A stretch of 64,000 bases of DNA, from NCBI GenBank assembly GCA_017506865.1, contig JAFCMP010000547.1:1364001-1428000 (forward strand), in the 5' to 3' direction. Every line of letters begins with the position of its first letter. Within the stretch, counting starts at the first letter, position 1. Positions 11,091-22,776 of this stretch are shown here, piece by piece. The translations under genes and the position numbers were made by a program. This stretch comes from Tribonema minus. Taxonomy: Eukaryota; Sar; Xanthophyceae; Tribonematales; Tribonemataceae. Below the pieces are notes generated by a model. That model saw only the letters and a list, made by a program, of their open reading frames with translations. It searched no databases and had not been told where the DNA came from.

Positions 11091-11957
11091 CGTTCAAAGA
11101 GCGGGCGGCAAGGCCGGACAGGCCTGACCGTCGAACAAGCAAAGGCCCAGTAGACGGCATGGAAGAATGCTCAAGGCTGACGGTGACACCCGCGGGCACA
11201 CGGCCGGGGCGCAGGGCGGGGCTGCCAGGGGCAAGGGGCCCCCGGGCCGTTCTGCCGGCGGTGCCAGTGCGTCGGGCGGACGCGGCAAGCGCCTCCGCCG
11301 AGATGATGGTGCCGGCCTGGGGAGGGGCACTACCGCCACGATGTGAGAGGTAGCAGTCGAGATAGTCACTGTGGCGCGACTATCAAGTTCAGCACAGCAC
11401 ATAGCTTGTTGACGCTGTGTGCGCAGGAGGCAGGATCTGAGGATTGGAGGCATCACAGGCAGTGATAGGTTGGGACGCGTGAACAGGTGTGGGCGCGCGG
11501 GGGGGGGTGTGTGTGTGTGTGTGTGCTGAGTCTGTGTCCGTGCGCTCCCTTGCATCAAGTCCCCCCCCCCCCCCCCCTGCGCGCCCGCACACTCAGTTCA
11601 CGCGTCCCAACCTATCACTGCAAACCCCTCGTCCTGCACACACAGCTTCAACAAGCAATCTGCTGTGCTGAAATTGATAGTTGCGCCACTGTGACTATCA
11701 CGAATGGTACCTCTCACATCAAGGCTGTAGTGCTCCTCCTCGGGCCAGCACGATCACCTCGGCGGGGGCGCTTGCCACGTCCGCCCGACGCAGTGGCATT
11801 GCCGGCAGAACGGGGCAGCTTGCCCCTGGCAGCGCCGCCCTGCGCCCCAGCCGCGTGCCCGCGGGTGTCACCGTCAGCCTTGAGCATTCTTCCATGCCGT
11901 CCACTGGGCCTTTGCTTGTTCTGCGGTCAGGCCTGTCCGGCCTGCCGCCCGCTCCTT
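11091..11957. repeat. Large imperfect inverted repeat
   Basis: The left arm (about 11091-11490) is found in reverse complement at about 11588-11957, with a GT-rich and poly-C loop between. Shared blocks include ACGGCATGGAAGAATGCTC, CTGCCAGGGGCAAG and GGTTGGGACGCGTGAAC. The left arm carries an additional direct repeat at about 11025-11092. The reverse strand near 11975-11870 shows a short open stretch (CIDQHFKERAAGRTG) that may be a relic of a coding element. No target-site duplication was recognised. Confidence 0.8.
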
Positions 11958-11959
11958 GA

Positions 11960-13685
11960 AGTGCTGATCGATGCAGGCGATCATATACGGGCCCACCCTG
12001 ATCGTAAGACAATTCTCAGGGTGGCCCCAAGGTTGCCGAGGGCAGCCTGCGCCCCGTAATCTCCCTGTCGATTGCCTTGATTTGTTCGACAGCCTGTCGC
12101 ATACGCCAAAAATGGCATTGCAGACACTATGAATTCAGCGGAACCGTGATGGCAAGAGACCTAAGCAAGGATTGCGCAATATTGCTACAGCTGTGCCTGC
12201 CAGTGCATCATCTGATTTGGTGCGGGATAAATGGTGTGAAACGGTTTGGCTTAACAACTAGGGATCCGGCGGATCCGACAGTTTCCCAAACACAGTGCTT
12301 ACCAAGCTCATGGCTGTCACAAATCCTCTCTCTGCCCCCGCGCCCGGCTGTCGCAGCTGCTTGCCAAGCTCTCTGCCACAGAACAGAGCAACAACAGCAG
12401 GTGGTGAAGATGACTCGGTTTGAAAGCGGCGGCCAGCGCTCCTGCTGATCGGCCAGACGACAGACAATGCCACACACATTATTGAGGCTGAGCAGGAGGC
12501 ATATTGAGGCATATTGAAGCGCCTCAGCGACAACAGCATGATGGGCGCCGTCAGATCGGCGCCGTCCGACGCTGGTTCAAGTTCAAAGTGCACCTCGGTT
12601 TGAAGCCAGCGTGTGGCGAGCTTCCTGACAATCTTAACTCACTTGAGGTGCTCCACAAGTGGCTTGTTGACGCAATGGTCCTGTTCAGCGGCCATCTTGC
12701 TCGACGTCGACCAGGTGCGTGCGAGTGAAGAGGTGAACGCGCGTTGGATGCGGCCTTTGACATAAAGAAGGCGGCGACGCGCCTAGCCTTGCAGTGTCGT
12801 GAATCATTTTTGCGTGCTGCGGTATTACGACGACCGGCATGCCTTTTGTCTCTGCAGTCATCACAGCGAGAGGATCCAGTGGGATAGTGCTCTTATATGT
12901 CCTGCTGATCAATGGGACCGCTTGGCATGTGCAATGCAATGTACGTGTACCTGCTGAATTGCTGCTAGATGCTTGATGCAATGATCATTCTGGCATCGCC
13001 AACAGGTGCTCTGAGATATCACCTGCGCGTGCTCATTCTGATGCCGCGACTGCCCGCCACACATATGGTGCATTCGATGTCTCGTGGTCTCAGCAAGTCT
13101 ACCAAGCTCGTTGAGTGGTGGCTCGGGGCGCTCTCTCATGTCAGTAGCACCTTCTTGATCCACAGCAATGTTGCAGTGTGCATTGCATGACATCAATTCT
13201 TCGTCATTCCTGATACTCGTAGCTGGTGGACGCTCAATGAAATGCGGTCATCGAGCATCGTTGTGGGAACGGCGCACCAGACACTCTGACCACCATGGAA
13301 CTATGCGATGCTAACTGTCAACTCCACTCCTGACGTTAACCCCCCTCCTCACACTCTTTCACTTGCCTCTCTGCAGCCATCGCTGCTTGCCGCCACATCA
13401 GACAATCACCACGCAAAAACCAGCGGCGGAGTCGAAGCGCACATCGGTGCACGGGCAGCACCAGGAGCAGGCGGTGCAACAGCTGCGGGCGGAGGATGCA
13501 CGGCCTCATGGCATTGCCCACCAGCAGTTTTGCAAGTTGCAGGCCAAATGCGGCAGAAAAAGGGGACTGCTGATACCGGTTTTCTGGCGTGCACTCGTTG
13601 CAACATACACCACATGTGCTACGAGCGCATTGCTGTGCAATTTGCACTGCACTTCGAGTAGTCGGTCAGCACTTTTTGGTGGGGT
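11960..13685. other. Intergenic stretch without recognised gene
   Basis: No ORF here shows family motifs, and no phase-consistent exon series could be assembled. Short open frames (for example about 13363-13746 on the plus strand) have no recognisable domain and run into the LINE tail at 13696. Confidence 0.5.
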
Positions 13686-13695
13686 CCGTGTACTT

Positions 13696-13765
13696 TTTAT
13701 TAATTCTCGCTCAGGGCGCGAAAAAGCCCAGATGATTGGCATCTAGCTGTAAGGAATCTACATGC
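13696..13765 (-). mobile_element. 5'-truncated LINE tail
   Basis: About 70 bp match the extreme 3' end of the LINE (TTTTTATTAATTCTCGCTCAGG...GGCATCTAGCTGTAAGGAATC) in minus orientation. Flanking 10 bp direct repeats CCGTGTACTT lie at 13686-13695 and 13766-13775. Confidence 0.88.
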
Positions 13766-13775
13766 CCGTGTACTT

Positions 13776-14979
13776 CTCGAGGCTAGTGGTACTTCCTGGC
13801 GTACCGCAGAGCAAATGCTTTCAAAACGGCCGTTTCCAGCACAGCCACATTTCCAGTAAAGCCACATCCTGCTAAACACCTGCTGGATGAACTACACGAA
13901 CCGCACTGGTGCAACATCGGGATGGCCACATCGATGGCCGAGAAGCGTCACCAAACATTGAACACACAACACGTGTGCACGCAGTGGCTCAAGCACAGCA
14001 TCGGCAGTTGTGAATGGTGCATCACCAGCGCCGCTGCGGAGGGAGTGGGGGGAGTATGCGGGGGATTCCTCAATGCAAAAGGGGGAGCAGTTGCAGAGTT
14101 CGTGGCGGATGCAAGGGCGAGCGGTGGGGGAGGGGGGCAGAGGGGGGTTACGGGCAGCCGCTGAGCGCTTCAGGTGAGCGCATCTCTTCAAGCACGTGAA
14201 GTTGACACAGATATGACACCTATCGCTGCTGCGGTTGTCTCAAGGGAAAGAGGGTCAGTGCTCAGCCGTTGTGTACCACCCAAATTGAGTTGCGGCCGAG
14301 GGGCGTGACTGATGTGCATCTCGCGTAACTACCACTTTTGGCTCCTTTACAGTGTGTCAGGCCCATGCACCTCATACTGAACGTGTTGAGCCTCTCCCCC
14401 AGCTGCTCGTGTCAGCTGTACCAGCTCACAGCTGATCGCCTTTGCATGTGCCGCAGCTGCTGGATGCCAGAGCCATAGCTGCGATTGTTTCGTGTGTCGG
14501 GGGCGCGCTGCGCACGGCGTCAGCGCAGCTGAGCGTTGCTGAGCGCTGCATCATACCTACCTCCTGCAGTGCTTACACCAACTCACGTCCACAGACGAGG
14601 TATCAATGCATGCGGTTTCAGTGGCTGTCGTGACCGTGACGACTGCCACTTTTGGGAGTTGCAGCCAAACTGGTGCTGCTCGCGACAGTGTTGGTTTCTT
14701 GCTCACTCCGCTCCGGGATGTCTGCTTTAACTTCAACTCGCCATGCACGGGGTCATACGGGCGGGCACTATACACGAGTGAACGGCCGCGCAATATGACT
14801 GATGACAATGGAGTCGTGGCATTTTCCGCCGCGCATATTCCGAAAACATCTTAATTCCAATCCTTGGTGCATTGACATGAACTTACCTTTTCTGGGCGTC
14901 CCGACCACAGCACTCGTGCCGCCACAGCCTGGCAACCGCTGCAGAGCGCTGCCGCCACGCCGCGCCGCCCACTTGCCGT
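13776..14979. other. Intergenic stretch without recognised gene
   Basis: A G-rich tract lies at about 14040-14160. A short open segment near 14457-14520 (LLDARAIAAIVSCVGG) follows a GCAG and could be an exon, but no partner exons were found. Confidence 0.4.
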
Positions 14980-15054
14980 TGAATACAGATGACGGCAGGC
15001 TTCCGCCGGCCTAAGCGCATTCCCTTCTTGCCCCCTGCCTGCGGCGCTGCGCAG

Positions 15055-16713
15055 GTGATGCAGGAGGCGGGCGGCGAGGAGCGCGTCTTCAAGTATTCGC
15101 TGCCCAAGGACCCTCCGAGTCCACCGGACGACATCACGCGCTCGCGCGCCGCCGCCGCCGCCCCGCGCTCGCGCGGCCTGCTGCGCGGCGTGCTCGCCGT
15201 GATGCGCGCCGCGCGCGTGGTGGCAGGCGGCACCGCCGCCGCTGCCGTTAATGCGGTTCACGCGGGGCGGCAGCAGGCGTGCGACGGCGCTGCTGCTGCT
15301 GCCGCCGCGCCGGCGCCGAGGGTGCGTTTACGCGCACCGTTTCGTTTTTGTTGACGTGCTGCTGCCTGCAGGCAATGGGCTCGCTGTGTGTGCGGTCTTC
15401 AATTTTGCAGTTTGACGGGGATTCTCTGTCAGCGGCACACGAATACCGTATTATCTATAATTAAGCCCATGGGGGCGAGTTTTTATGAGAGCGGAAAAAG
15501 GGGGGTGGGGCGCCATTATTATATGGAGAAGAAAAGGGTCGGGTGCATTAATGTTTGAACCATTTTAGCTCACTGATGGCATCTATCACCATCATATGAG
15601 GGAGCCAGCATGCGTTTACGCCGCTCCTGAAACAGGTTCAACTTTCCGGAAGCCAGCTGCTGCTTCTGGGAGCCTTTTTGTGAGTTTGGCTACATTGTTG
15701 GCTGTCTTTCTGTCTGCTCGAGATCTGCACATTGCTGACAGTGCATGCATGCGCACACACAATGTCGTGATGTTCCATGAGTCACTGAGTGTGCAGAGTA
15801 CACATACGCAGAGGATACATGCTGCGTATGCATGTGAGAAAAGAGGGGGGGGGGGGAGCAAACTTTTATGAGCCAAAAATAAGGGTGGGGTGTCAGTTTG
15901 TGAGGGCTCGGAAACTCATAAAAAAACTCGCCCCATGGGCTTTTTCATAGAAAATACGTTACTTTTTTTCGGTGACCCGTGCTGGCAGGCCGCACAGCCG
16001 CCTTCGCCATCGATGCAGTTCATGCGGGCCGGCGACAGGCGCGCGACAGCGCTGCTGCTGCCGCAGCGCCGCTGAAGGTACTGTAGTAGTAGTAGCGATG
16101 CAGATCAAAGTGCTGGTACGCTTTTGTTCATATGCCACTGGTGTGGTGCTCAGCCCGCTAGCGCCAGCGTCGCCGCTGCGGCGATCATCACACACCCGCC
16201 GCCGTCTTGCCATCACACCAATTTCTTTCTGCTGCGCACAGTAACCACCGTTTGACTGTTCAGACTGTTTCACATACTGTTCAGACTGTTTCGCGTACTT
16301 CAGAAGTACCACTTTTTTTCACGTCCAAGAGTCTCACGACTGACGCACCAACATCTCCTTGCCGCCAGCAGAAGCAGCGGCGCTCAGTCGTGGCGCTGCT
16401 GCTCCTGCTGCCGGCGCTGCTGGCCGCAGCGATAATCGCACGCCTCACGGCAGCGCTCAGCACTGGCGGCATTGACGGCGGCCGCGCGTCGCTGACCGCC
16501 ATGATCGCGCAAGGCTGCGGCGGCATGCGCGCAGCGGGGAAAATGCTCGGGCGCGCGCGCATTTTGCTGAGCCGCAGAGGCGCTGCTGCTGCTGCTGCTG
16601 GGGGGGAGGGGGCAGCGGGAGATGAGTTTGCGCCGGAATTGGGGGATGAAGATGATGAGTTGGAGTCGCCAGGGCAGTTGGAAGAGCGCAGGGGCCCCAA
16701 CGGCGTCATGTAG
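15055..16713 (+). pseudogene. Duplicated terminal exon pair of the EHD-like gene
   Basis: Exons 15055-15321 (89 codons, [18 protein letters not shown]...) and 16369-16713 (115 codons including stop, with the same hydrophobic helix and acidic tail) copy 8865-9116 and 10237-10578 about 6.1 kb downstream. Both keep AG/GT borders, phase 0 and open frames; differences are mostly substitutions and short in-frame indels such as an extra SP and Ala run. No upstream EHD exons accompany the copy, so it is either a partial-duplication pseudogene or a set of alternative last exons reachable by splicing from 7798 or 9116. The lack of frame damage favours recent origin or use; transcription cannot be judged from sequence. 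Confidence 0.8.
15446..15959. mobile_element. MITE with long TIRs and TA duplication (Tc1/mariner-like size class)
   Basis: The left end CCGTATTATCTATAATTAAG and following CCCATGGGGGCGAGTTTTTA are mirrored at the right end (AAAACTCGCCCCATGGGC...TAGAAAATACGT). TA dinucleotides flank both sides (15444-15445 and 15960-15961). The corresponding position in EHD copy 1 (about 9315-9330) lacks the element, which supports insertion after the duplication. No transposase is encoded. The inner part has G-runs and TTTTATGAG repeats. Confidence 0.8.
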
Positions 16714-17163
16714 ATGTTGGCGAGGAGCGCTGTGCGGGGCTCTGAAGACTTCAGGGCGGCGACGGCACAGGCGTGCGTGCTGTATCGTGCAGTAGTGAGC
16801 CGATAGGTGCAGATTAGAGGTTGCGGCACGCAATGCGCCGCGCCCTGGTTGATGTTGAAGCACACAATCAAATCGCAGGCAGCCAAGTGGCGTGGAGCTG
16901 GTGTGCGGGTTTGTGACGTTTTTTTGTGTGCTGGTGCTTGTGATTGATGGCATCAATTTGATACGCAATGGGGACGCGTTGCTACGTTGATGTAGATGGA
17001 GGGGGAGTTACAGCCTCCACTGACAGCTGACCCTCGCAGATGTCAAGCTTAGGGCCCAATTCTTTGTCAAGCAGGCAGCGCCTGACGTTGCCCCGCACCG
17101 TGTTGTACGTATGGACTTGTATTCATAAAGGCCCCAAGGGTTGTGCAGCTGCCGGCACAGCAG

Positions 17164-17180
17164 CCTAACCCTAACCCTAA
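17164..17180. repeat. Short CCCTAA telomere-like tract
   Basis: Two to three units of CCTAACCCTAACCCTAAG sit between the EHD duplication and the secreted-protein gene. Confidence 0.8.
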
Positions 17181-17433
17181 GCAGCGGATCCACATGTATG
17201 ATATATATATATAGGGTGCGATTTTTGTCGTCTCAAAGGAAACGGTGAATGTCAGCGGGCTGTCACAACATCGCAGTTGAAGCCAGGTTTTTCCTGCATT
17301 CCATCTGCTGCCATGGTGAAGCCATGCCGATTGCCATTAGCCGTGCCGATATCATTTTTTAAATAACTAAAGTTTCGGCGAAGTCCCCGTAAAGCCGAAA
17401 TCCAAACGGAATATCCGTTCACATCACCAAACC

Positions 17434-19297
17434 ATGGGCATGCTCATCTACTCAGTCGGCGCGCTCAGCTTGTTGCTACTGTGCACAGCACCAGCGTCGG
17501 CCGTCAGCGTCCCCGCGTTCGAGCTCGAGAAATCCGATGAGGCCCAGAGGGAGCTGGTCAAGATCCAAAAGGCCGGCGACAGGTGAGAGTGGCTGCGCTT
17601 GTGCTCTTACATTGTGCTTGGTCGTTGCTTATGGACAAGTTAGGTCTTGAGGCAACAACGAGCACCCGCACATGAACCTTGCTCTTGCGTCAAGCGCACA
17701 AATACCTAAACCATTCGGGCTTCAAGAGCAGCGCAAGGCGAAGCGCCTACATCCATAGTACCACCTACACTCTGCTTCCAATCGCTGTCGTCTGATTTGA
17801 CACAAAATCAGCAAGGCATGCATACAACTAGTCTGAAGTCATACTTCAACGACGTACACTTTTTGGTCGTTTTCGCAGCTGTGTGTGTGTGGACGGACTT
17901 GCAAGTTGCAACGAGCTCAATCAGTAACCACTCGGAGCGACACGACTGGCCCGAACCTGAACAACATCATGCATGTGCATTGTATAGCCCCGGGCTGGGC
18001 AAGACATGACTCCTTTTTTTTTTTTTAGTTTATCCCCAGCTGAAGCCAAGTTACTGGTGGTACAGGGCATGACTCAATCACCAATCTGAAATTCCTGTGA
18101 CGCTGCTGGTCATTGACATGATGATTCACTACTGCTGCAATGGTGGCACACTGTCGCACACTATTGGAAGCAACACAAACGCTGCAGGGACTTCCAGGCA
18201 TGGCAATGGAAAACAACATCAGCGAACCCTGCTCTGCTATCGTCAAAAAATTGTCACTGAAACTTGACAGAAAGCCCAGTACAGCCCACTGGTAGCATAT
18301 ATGTATACTGGCCTCAACGATAACGATTTGTTCAAGGCCTTCATGATGCTGCAGATCAATGAGACTTGAAAGTTGATGCCAGGAGCGCCACAGCCTGAGT
18401 GTCACCCTTGAAGTTCACACAATCAATGTGTGATTACACGAATTGTTGCTCAATAAATATGATGTCTCCTCTCATGAGAAGCAAAGCTTGTGGGGCTGGA
18501 GCCTGGGACGTTGCGGCTACATGCCAGCTGCACATGCCACTGTGTAGCTTGCAGTACATTCCATGATGCCGGGAATGACTGTCGTGTCCGTATGTAAACA
18601 CATTGGCTGTGGTCTCTTGGTCGTGCATTGCAGGAACAAGACCACCTACAAGCACGTGCACATCTTGGTTGAGAAAGGAGGCAGCAGTAAGTGGCCGCCC
18701 TGCAAGGGCTCGCATGTGAAGCTTTCCCTGACGCTGTATCGCACCACCGTCAGCAGCGTGGAAGGCAGCAGCTCGAGCGGCGGCGTCGTATTCAAATACC
18801 AAAAGGACATATTCCGTGACTGCGCCGAAGGAGAGACCTCTTCATCCTCCTCCGCCTACTCTGCCCCTGATTGCTGTAAGGATACGACCTCAGTGGACGG
18901 CTCCAGCAGCCTAGGCCAAGTAGGCAGTTTCACGTCCCTCCTGAGCAAGGACAACCAGATCCACGCAGAGGCCTCAGTCAAACTCCCGCTGACTGCCACT
19001 GGTGCCGGCGGGAATGCCAAACTCACTGCCGTGATTTCATTCACCCTGGACTGTGTGAAGTCGACCGTCTCGCAAAGTACGCTGTCAACGGAAAACTGCT
19101 ATGGTGATGATTGCATCACTATCAAGAGCGACTCGGCGGCCTACTCGTGCACCACCAGGGGCGGCGACGCCACCATCGCTGGCACCATTGACGTTCAGGG
19201 CACCAACGTCAAGTTTGACCTGGCCAGCTTGCCTGCCGGCTACTTCCGCAGCGCAAATGCGCAGCTTTCAACCGATTCCACGACGGCGGTACCGTAG
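17434..19297 (+). CDS. Secreted protein of unknown function, two exons
   Basis: Exon 1 (17434-17582) starts at ATG in the context ACCATGG and encodes a clear signal peptide (LIYSVGALSLLLLCTAPASA), then an acidic mature start. The donor AG/GTGAGA is in phase 2. Exon 2 (18634-19297) opens after TTGCAG and closes the codon as Arg, giving 270 residues in all. The mature protein is rich in Ser, Thr and Gly, has about ten Cys including DCCKD and ENCYGDDC, and alternates beta-prone Val/Thr stretches, suggesting a disulphide-bonded extracellular or vacuolar beta-rich domain. No known family was recognised. The 1051 bp intron lacks obvious exon echoes, unlike the large genes of this window. It is a rare compact, apparently complete gene here. 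Confidence 0.68.
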
Positions 19298-20689
19298 CTG
19301 CCATCACTGGCATATGACAGCCTTGTGCCTGACGGCAGCCGCTTGCCAAGCATCATGGTTCACGCTTTCCGCAAGCAAGCCCGCAGAACACCTGCCACCG
19401 GGTGCAGTAGAGTTGACGTAATTGAGGCAACTATGCCGCAGTCTGAGTGCACACGCTGCTTGTTTTAGGTGTGCACAGCATGGCTGACTGGGATCCACGT
19501 GGTGATCATTGTGCTGCCAAGTATACGCAATAGCCAAGTGGCATGTAGTGCCGCCTGCGCACTCATGCTCTGAGGGAGTCAGGGTCAATATCTGTCGTTT
19601 TCAGTTGATGGCTCACTTTATTATTTGACGCCCCTGACAAGTGTGCGCCCACTAATCGGCGCTTGGCGCGCAATCTGTGTGTGTTCTTCACTGCCGTCTC
19701 TTTGTAGCATTAGAGTGTGACATTACGCAGGCCTGGCAGCTTAGGGAGCTCCAGTGCTAGTAATGAAATGCAGCCAAACCTGCAGGCTGTGGGTTGGCGT
19801 GAACACCTTCAGCTGGTCCCCCATCAGCATTTACTAATATGATGCGAGCTTTCACCTCCACTAGATCATCCTGTAGTAGGACTCCGAGTCGCTGCAGACG
19901 TTTGTTGCAGCTACTGAGCCTCTTAAGTACTACGACATCTGATCATCTCTTTACGGGCAGATGCTTGTCAATGAAAGCAGCTTGCTGCTCTCTGCAATGT
20001 CATTGTTGATGCATCCAGCATGCATGCAGACTGAGTGCTATTATGATCATTATGATAGCAGCCACGCCAGCTTGTGCAGGTGTTGATGCACACATGTGTG
20101 TGGCATAGCATATGCCATGCAGTGCTTGCACACATTGCATGTATATCATATCTCAATTATATTGCATGGCGATTGAGCAGCTGGTGCGTGACAGACGGGA
20201 TATACCTAATACATTCTGCCTGCTTGTATGGATGACTATGCTATTTGGCCATGATTCTAAGACGCTGTCGCTGACACGGTCATGCTCATGCTGGAGCTGA
20301 AACCTTACGTGATGAAGTCCCTAGGGGCAGCTGGGCTGGCTTCAGTAATGGTGTTCTGCTTGTAGCTCCAGAAGCAAGTTGGTCCAGAAGAAGAAGATGT
20401 GAAGACTAACCTCTGTGGGTTGCAACCGCAGCAGTGCTCAGCCAAACTCTAAACCAGACTCACTTGTAAATAGGCTGCTGAACGGAAAGACCAAAGACAT
20501 CATATAGCCAGACTGGGGAACAGCACAGTCCTCTGGACTGTTCCACAGCAGCGCCAAACAGTATGCCACAGGTGGACACCAGGGACTATCAACAAGTTAG
20601 TGTGATGAAGTTCTGTGGTGTCCTGACATCATGTGATGTTCCTGAAGTGTTATATGTGCTGCATGGGCGTATTTGCAAAGGCGACATGT
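19298..20689. other. Intergenic stretch without recognised gene
   Basis: Sequence is moderately AT-richer than the neighbours with many short palindromic GCATGCAT-like words. No coding or RNA signal could be supported. Confidence 0.5.
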
Positions 20690-20890
20690 ACGAATGTGAG
20701 CGCATGGGCGAGGGCGCAGGCCTGCGTGCTGTATCGTGCAGCAGAGAGCGGATAGGTGCAGAGTTGACGTTGCAGCATGCCACGTGCTGTACCCTGATTG
20801 ATTTCAAAGCACACAATCATACAGCAGGCAGGCAAATGGAGGTATGTGCAGTTTGTGATGTTTTTCTTGTGCTGCTGCTGCTGCTTGTGT
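20690..20890 (+). repeat. Third copy of the EHD 3' flanking sequence
   Basis: GGGCGAGGGCGCAGGCCTGC...GATTTCAAAGCACACAATCATACAGCAGGC matches about 10615-10780 (and, less well, 16750-16940). No EHD coding exon precedes it, so only the post-stop part is present. Confidence 0.8.
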
Positions 20891-21159
20891 TCGAGTGCGC
20901 TTTGCGTCGCGTCGCTTGGTTTACATCAATTGAACGTGGATTGCAACAGTACGTATGCCCATATGCCTACAATATACAGCGTATATCTGTACATCAAGGT
21001 TGTATGCAATGGGGTGTATATGCGTATGAATTGACGGACGCACATTTGTACTTTTTATTAATTCTCGCTCAGGGCGCGAAAAAGCCCAGATGATTGGCAT
21101 CTAGCTGTAAGGAATCTACATGTCGTATGACAGTCTAAAAGTGTCGCAACGACAACCAC

Positions 21160-22776
21160 TCAAACGCCGCCGCCGCCAAATGGCATCTCGGGGTCCTCCC
21201 CTACGTCCTCCTCCATGTGCCCCCCCCCCCTGGATTCTGCCATGTGTGTCATGACACGGCCAGAGTACGCCATGTGGAGCGCTGCCGACAGTGCCGAGCG
21301 TAAGCGCGCCAGGGCGATGCCCTTGAGAGCTTTAGGGCGCGCTCCTCCGGGCACTGACATCCTGCTGGCATACTCCGTCGCCACAGCCTCCAGCAGCTTC
21401 CGCCCCTGCTCCCCGATGCTGCCAAATGACCCTATTGCCAAAGTGGCAAGTTTGTAGCAATTCTGATCATAATGACCAGAATAGTGGGTAGTCTTGGCGG
21501 CCTCTTGGTCGCGGCAGCATCGCTCGGGGTCTGCTGCAGTCTTCGCCGCCCGCGACGCCACCTGTGCCTCGAAGCAGGTAACGTCCACCATGAGCGGTAG
21601 GTGGCGTGTCGGGTCGTCGTAGCCGGTCACCGGGAAGGCGTCGGCAGGCAGCACGATGTCCATCCTGCGACTCCCCGGCGGCCCGGCGGACCCCAGAAAC
21701 GGCGTGTAGTCCTCGTCCACCAGTCCCGTTTTGAGGTATTGCCGCAGGAGGCGCTGCGTGGCCCTCTTGACGCTATTGTGGACAATGGTGTCGTGCGCCT
21801 TGACGCGTGGCGCTTGACACAGCCGTGCATGCAGGGTGCCGCCCGGCGACTTCCCGCACAGCTTGCAGCCTGCCGTCTGCTCCTCTACTCCGATGGCGCG
21901 TTTGACGGCCAGCTGCCAGGATAGGCCATCGAACGAAGCCGTTGTGGAGTACATGGGCTCATTGAGGAATGCCATGCCGATCGAGTGCATGTGGCGCTGC
22001 GACCGGAATCGAGCAAGTGCTTGCGTGCGTTGCGTGCCCTGCGGCAGCTGTTGCAGGTCCGCCTCCACCTTATCTGCAAGCTCGGTAGCGACGGCATCTG
22101 CAAGCGCACTCTGATTGGGGCGCTTCAGGCTACACTGCAACTGCAGAGCACTGGCGTCAAGTACGCAAGCAGCATCCGCACCAGTGCCACCGCCTGCTGT
22201 CGGCCGCAGCGGCGGCTGCTGCGTAGGTGGTTGCTGCTGCAGTGGCGTTAGCGCTGGTGGCAGTATATGTTCCAGCTTGTCACCTGTTGCTGCACGTAGA
22301 GATGTGGCAGCTGTGGCGATCGTCCGCATGAGGGGCAGGCGCGCCACCTCTGCTGCTGCTGCGCCTTGTAGCATTGCTGGTGTGGAACGCGCAGCGCCTG
22401 CATTGACGGCTGCCGCTGCTGCGTGCGCTGGTGCTGCAGCTGCGCCGCCTGCCGTAGCTGCTGCTGCCAGTGGTGTTGCTGCTGCCGCAGGTGTTGGTGC
22501 AGCACCTGCCGCATTGGCCGCTGCCACCGCCATTGCCGCTGTCGCAGCCGGCACGGTTGCGGCGCCGCCTGCCGACGCTGCTCCTGTTGCAGGTGCTGCA
22601 GCAGCCCTTAGGCTAGTAGGGCCTGTAGCAGCTGTGTTGCCTATGCCCGCAGCCGCTGCTGTTGATGCTGCAGTTAGTGATGCCGCCGAGGCCACTTGAG
22701 GTGCAACATGTGCTGCCGCTGCTGCAGCAGCCTCTGATGCTGGAGCAGCAGCTGCTGCCGCCGCTGCTGCTGCCAC
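21160..22776 (-). pseudogene. LINE C-terminal part: zinc finger and restriction-like endonuclease
   Basis: A 538-codon open frame begins with an Ala-rich low-complexity stretch and ends in a distinct domain. It contains CKLCGKSPGGTLHARLC (a CxxC-H-C zinc finger), then RRMDIVLPADAF, LMVDVTCFEAQV and a later KTTHYSGHY. The spacing of the D...VDV...K/Y residues downstream of a CCHC finger fits the restriction-like endonuclease of RLE-class LINEs, which nicks the target for primed reverse transcription. The stop is TGA after PFGGGGV. Assignment to RLE rests on pattern and position rather than alignment. Confidence 0.7.

Larger units (their letters stand above)
14980..16940 (+). repeat. Segmental duplication of the EHD 3' end (copy 2)
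   Basis: Similarity to about 8800-10800 covers the two exons, the intron echoes and the 3' flank, including CAGCACACAATCA-type sequence downstream of the stop (10730 versus 16860). Copy 2 has an additional insertion at 15446-15959. Confidence 0.85.

Noticed and set aside
13363..13746. 127-codon plus-strand open frame
   Set aside because: Its end runs into an inserted LINE tail, and no motif or partner exon supports it.
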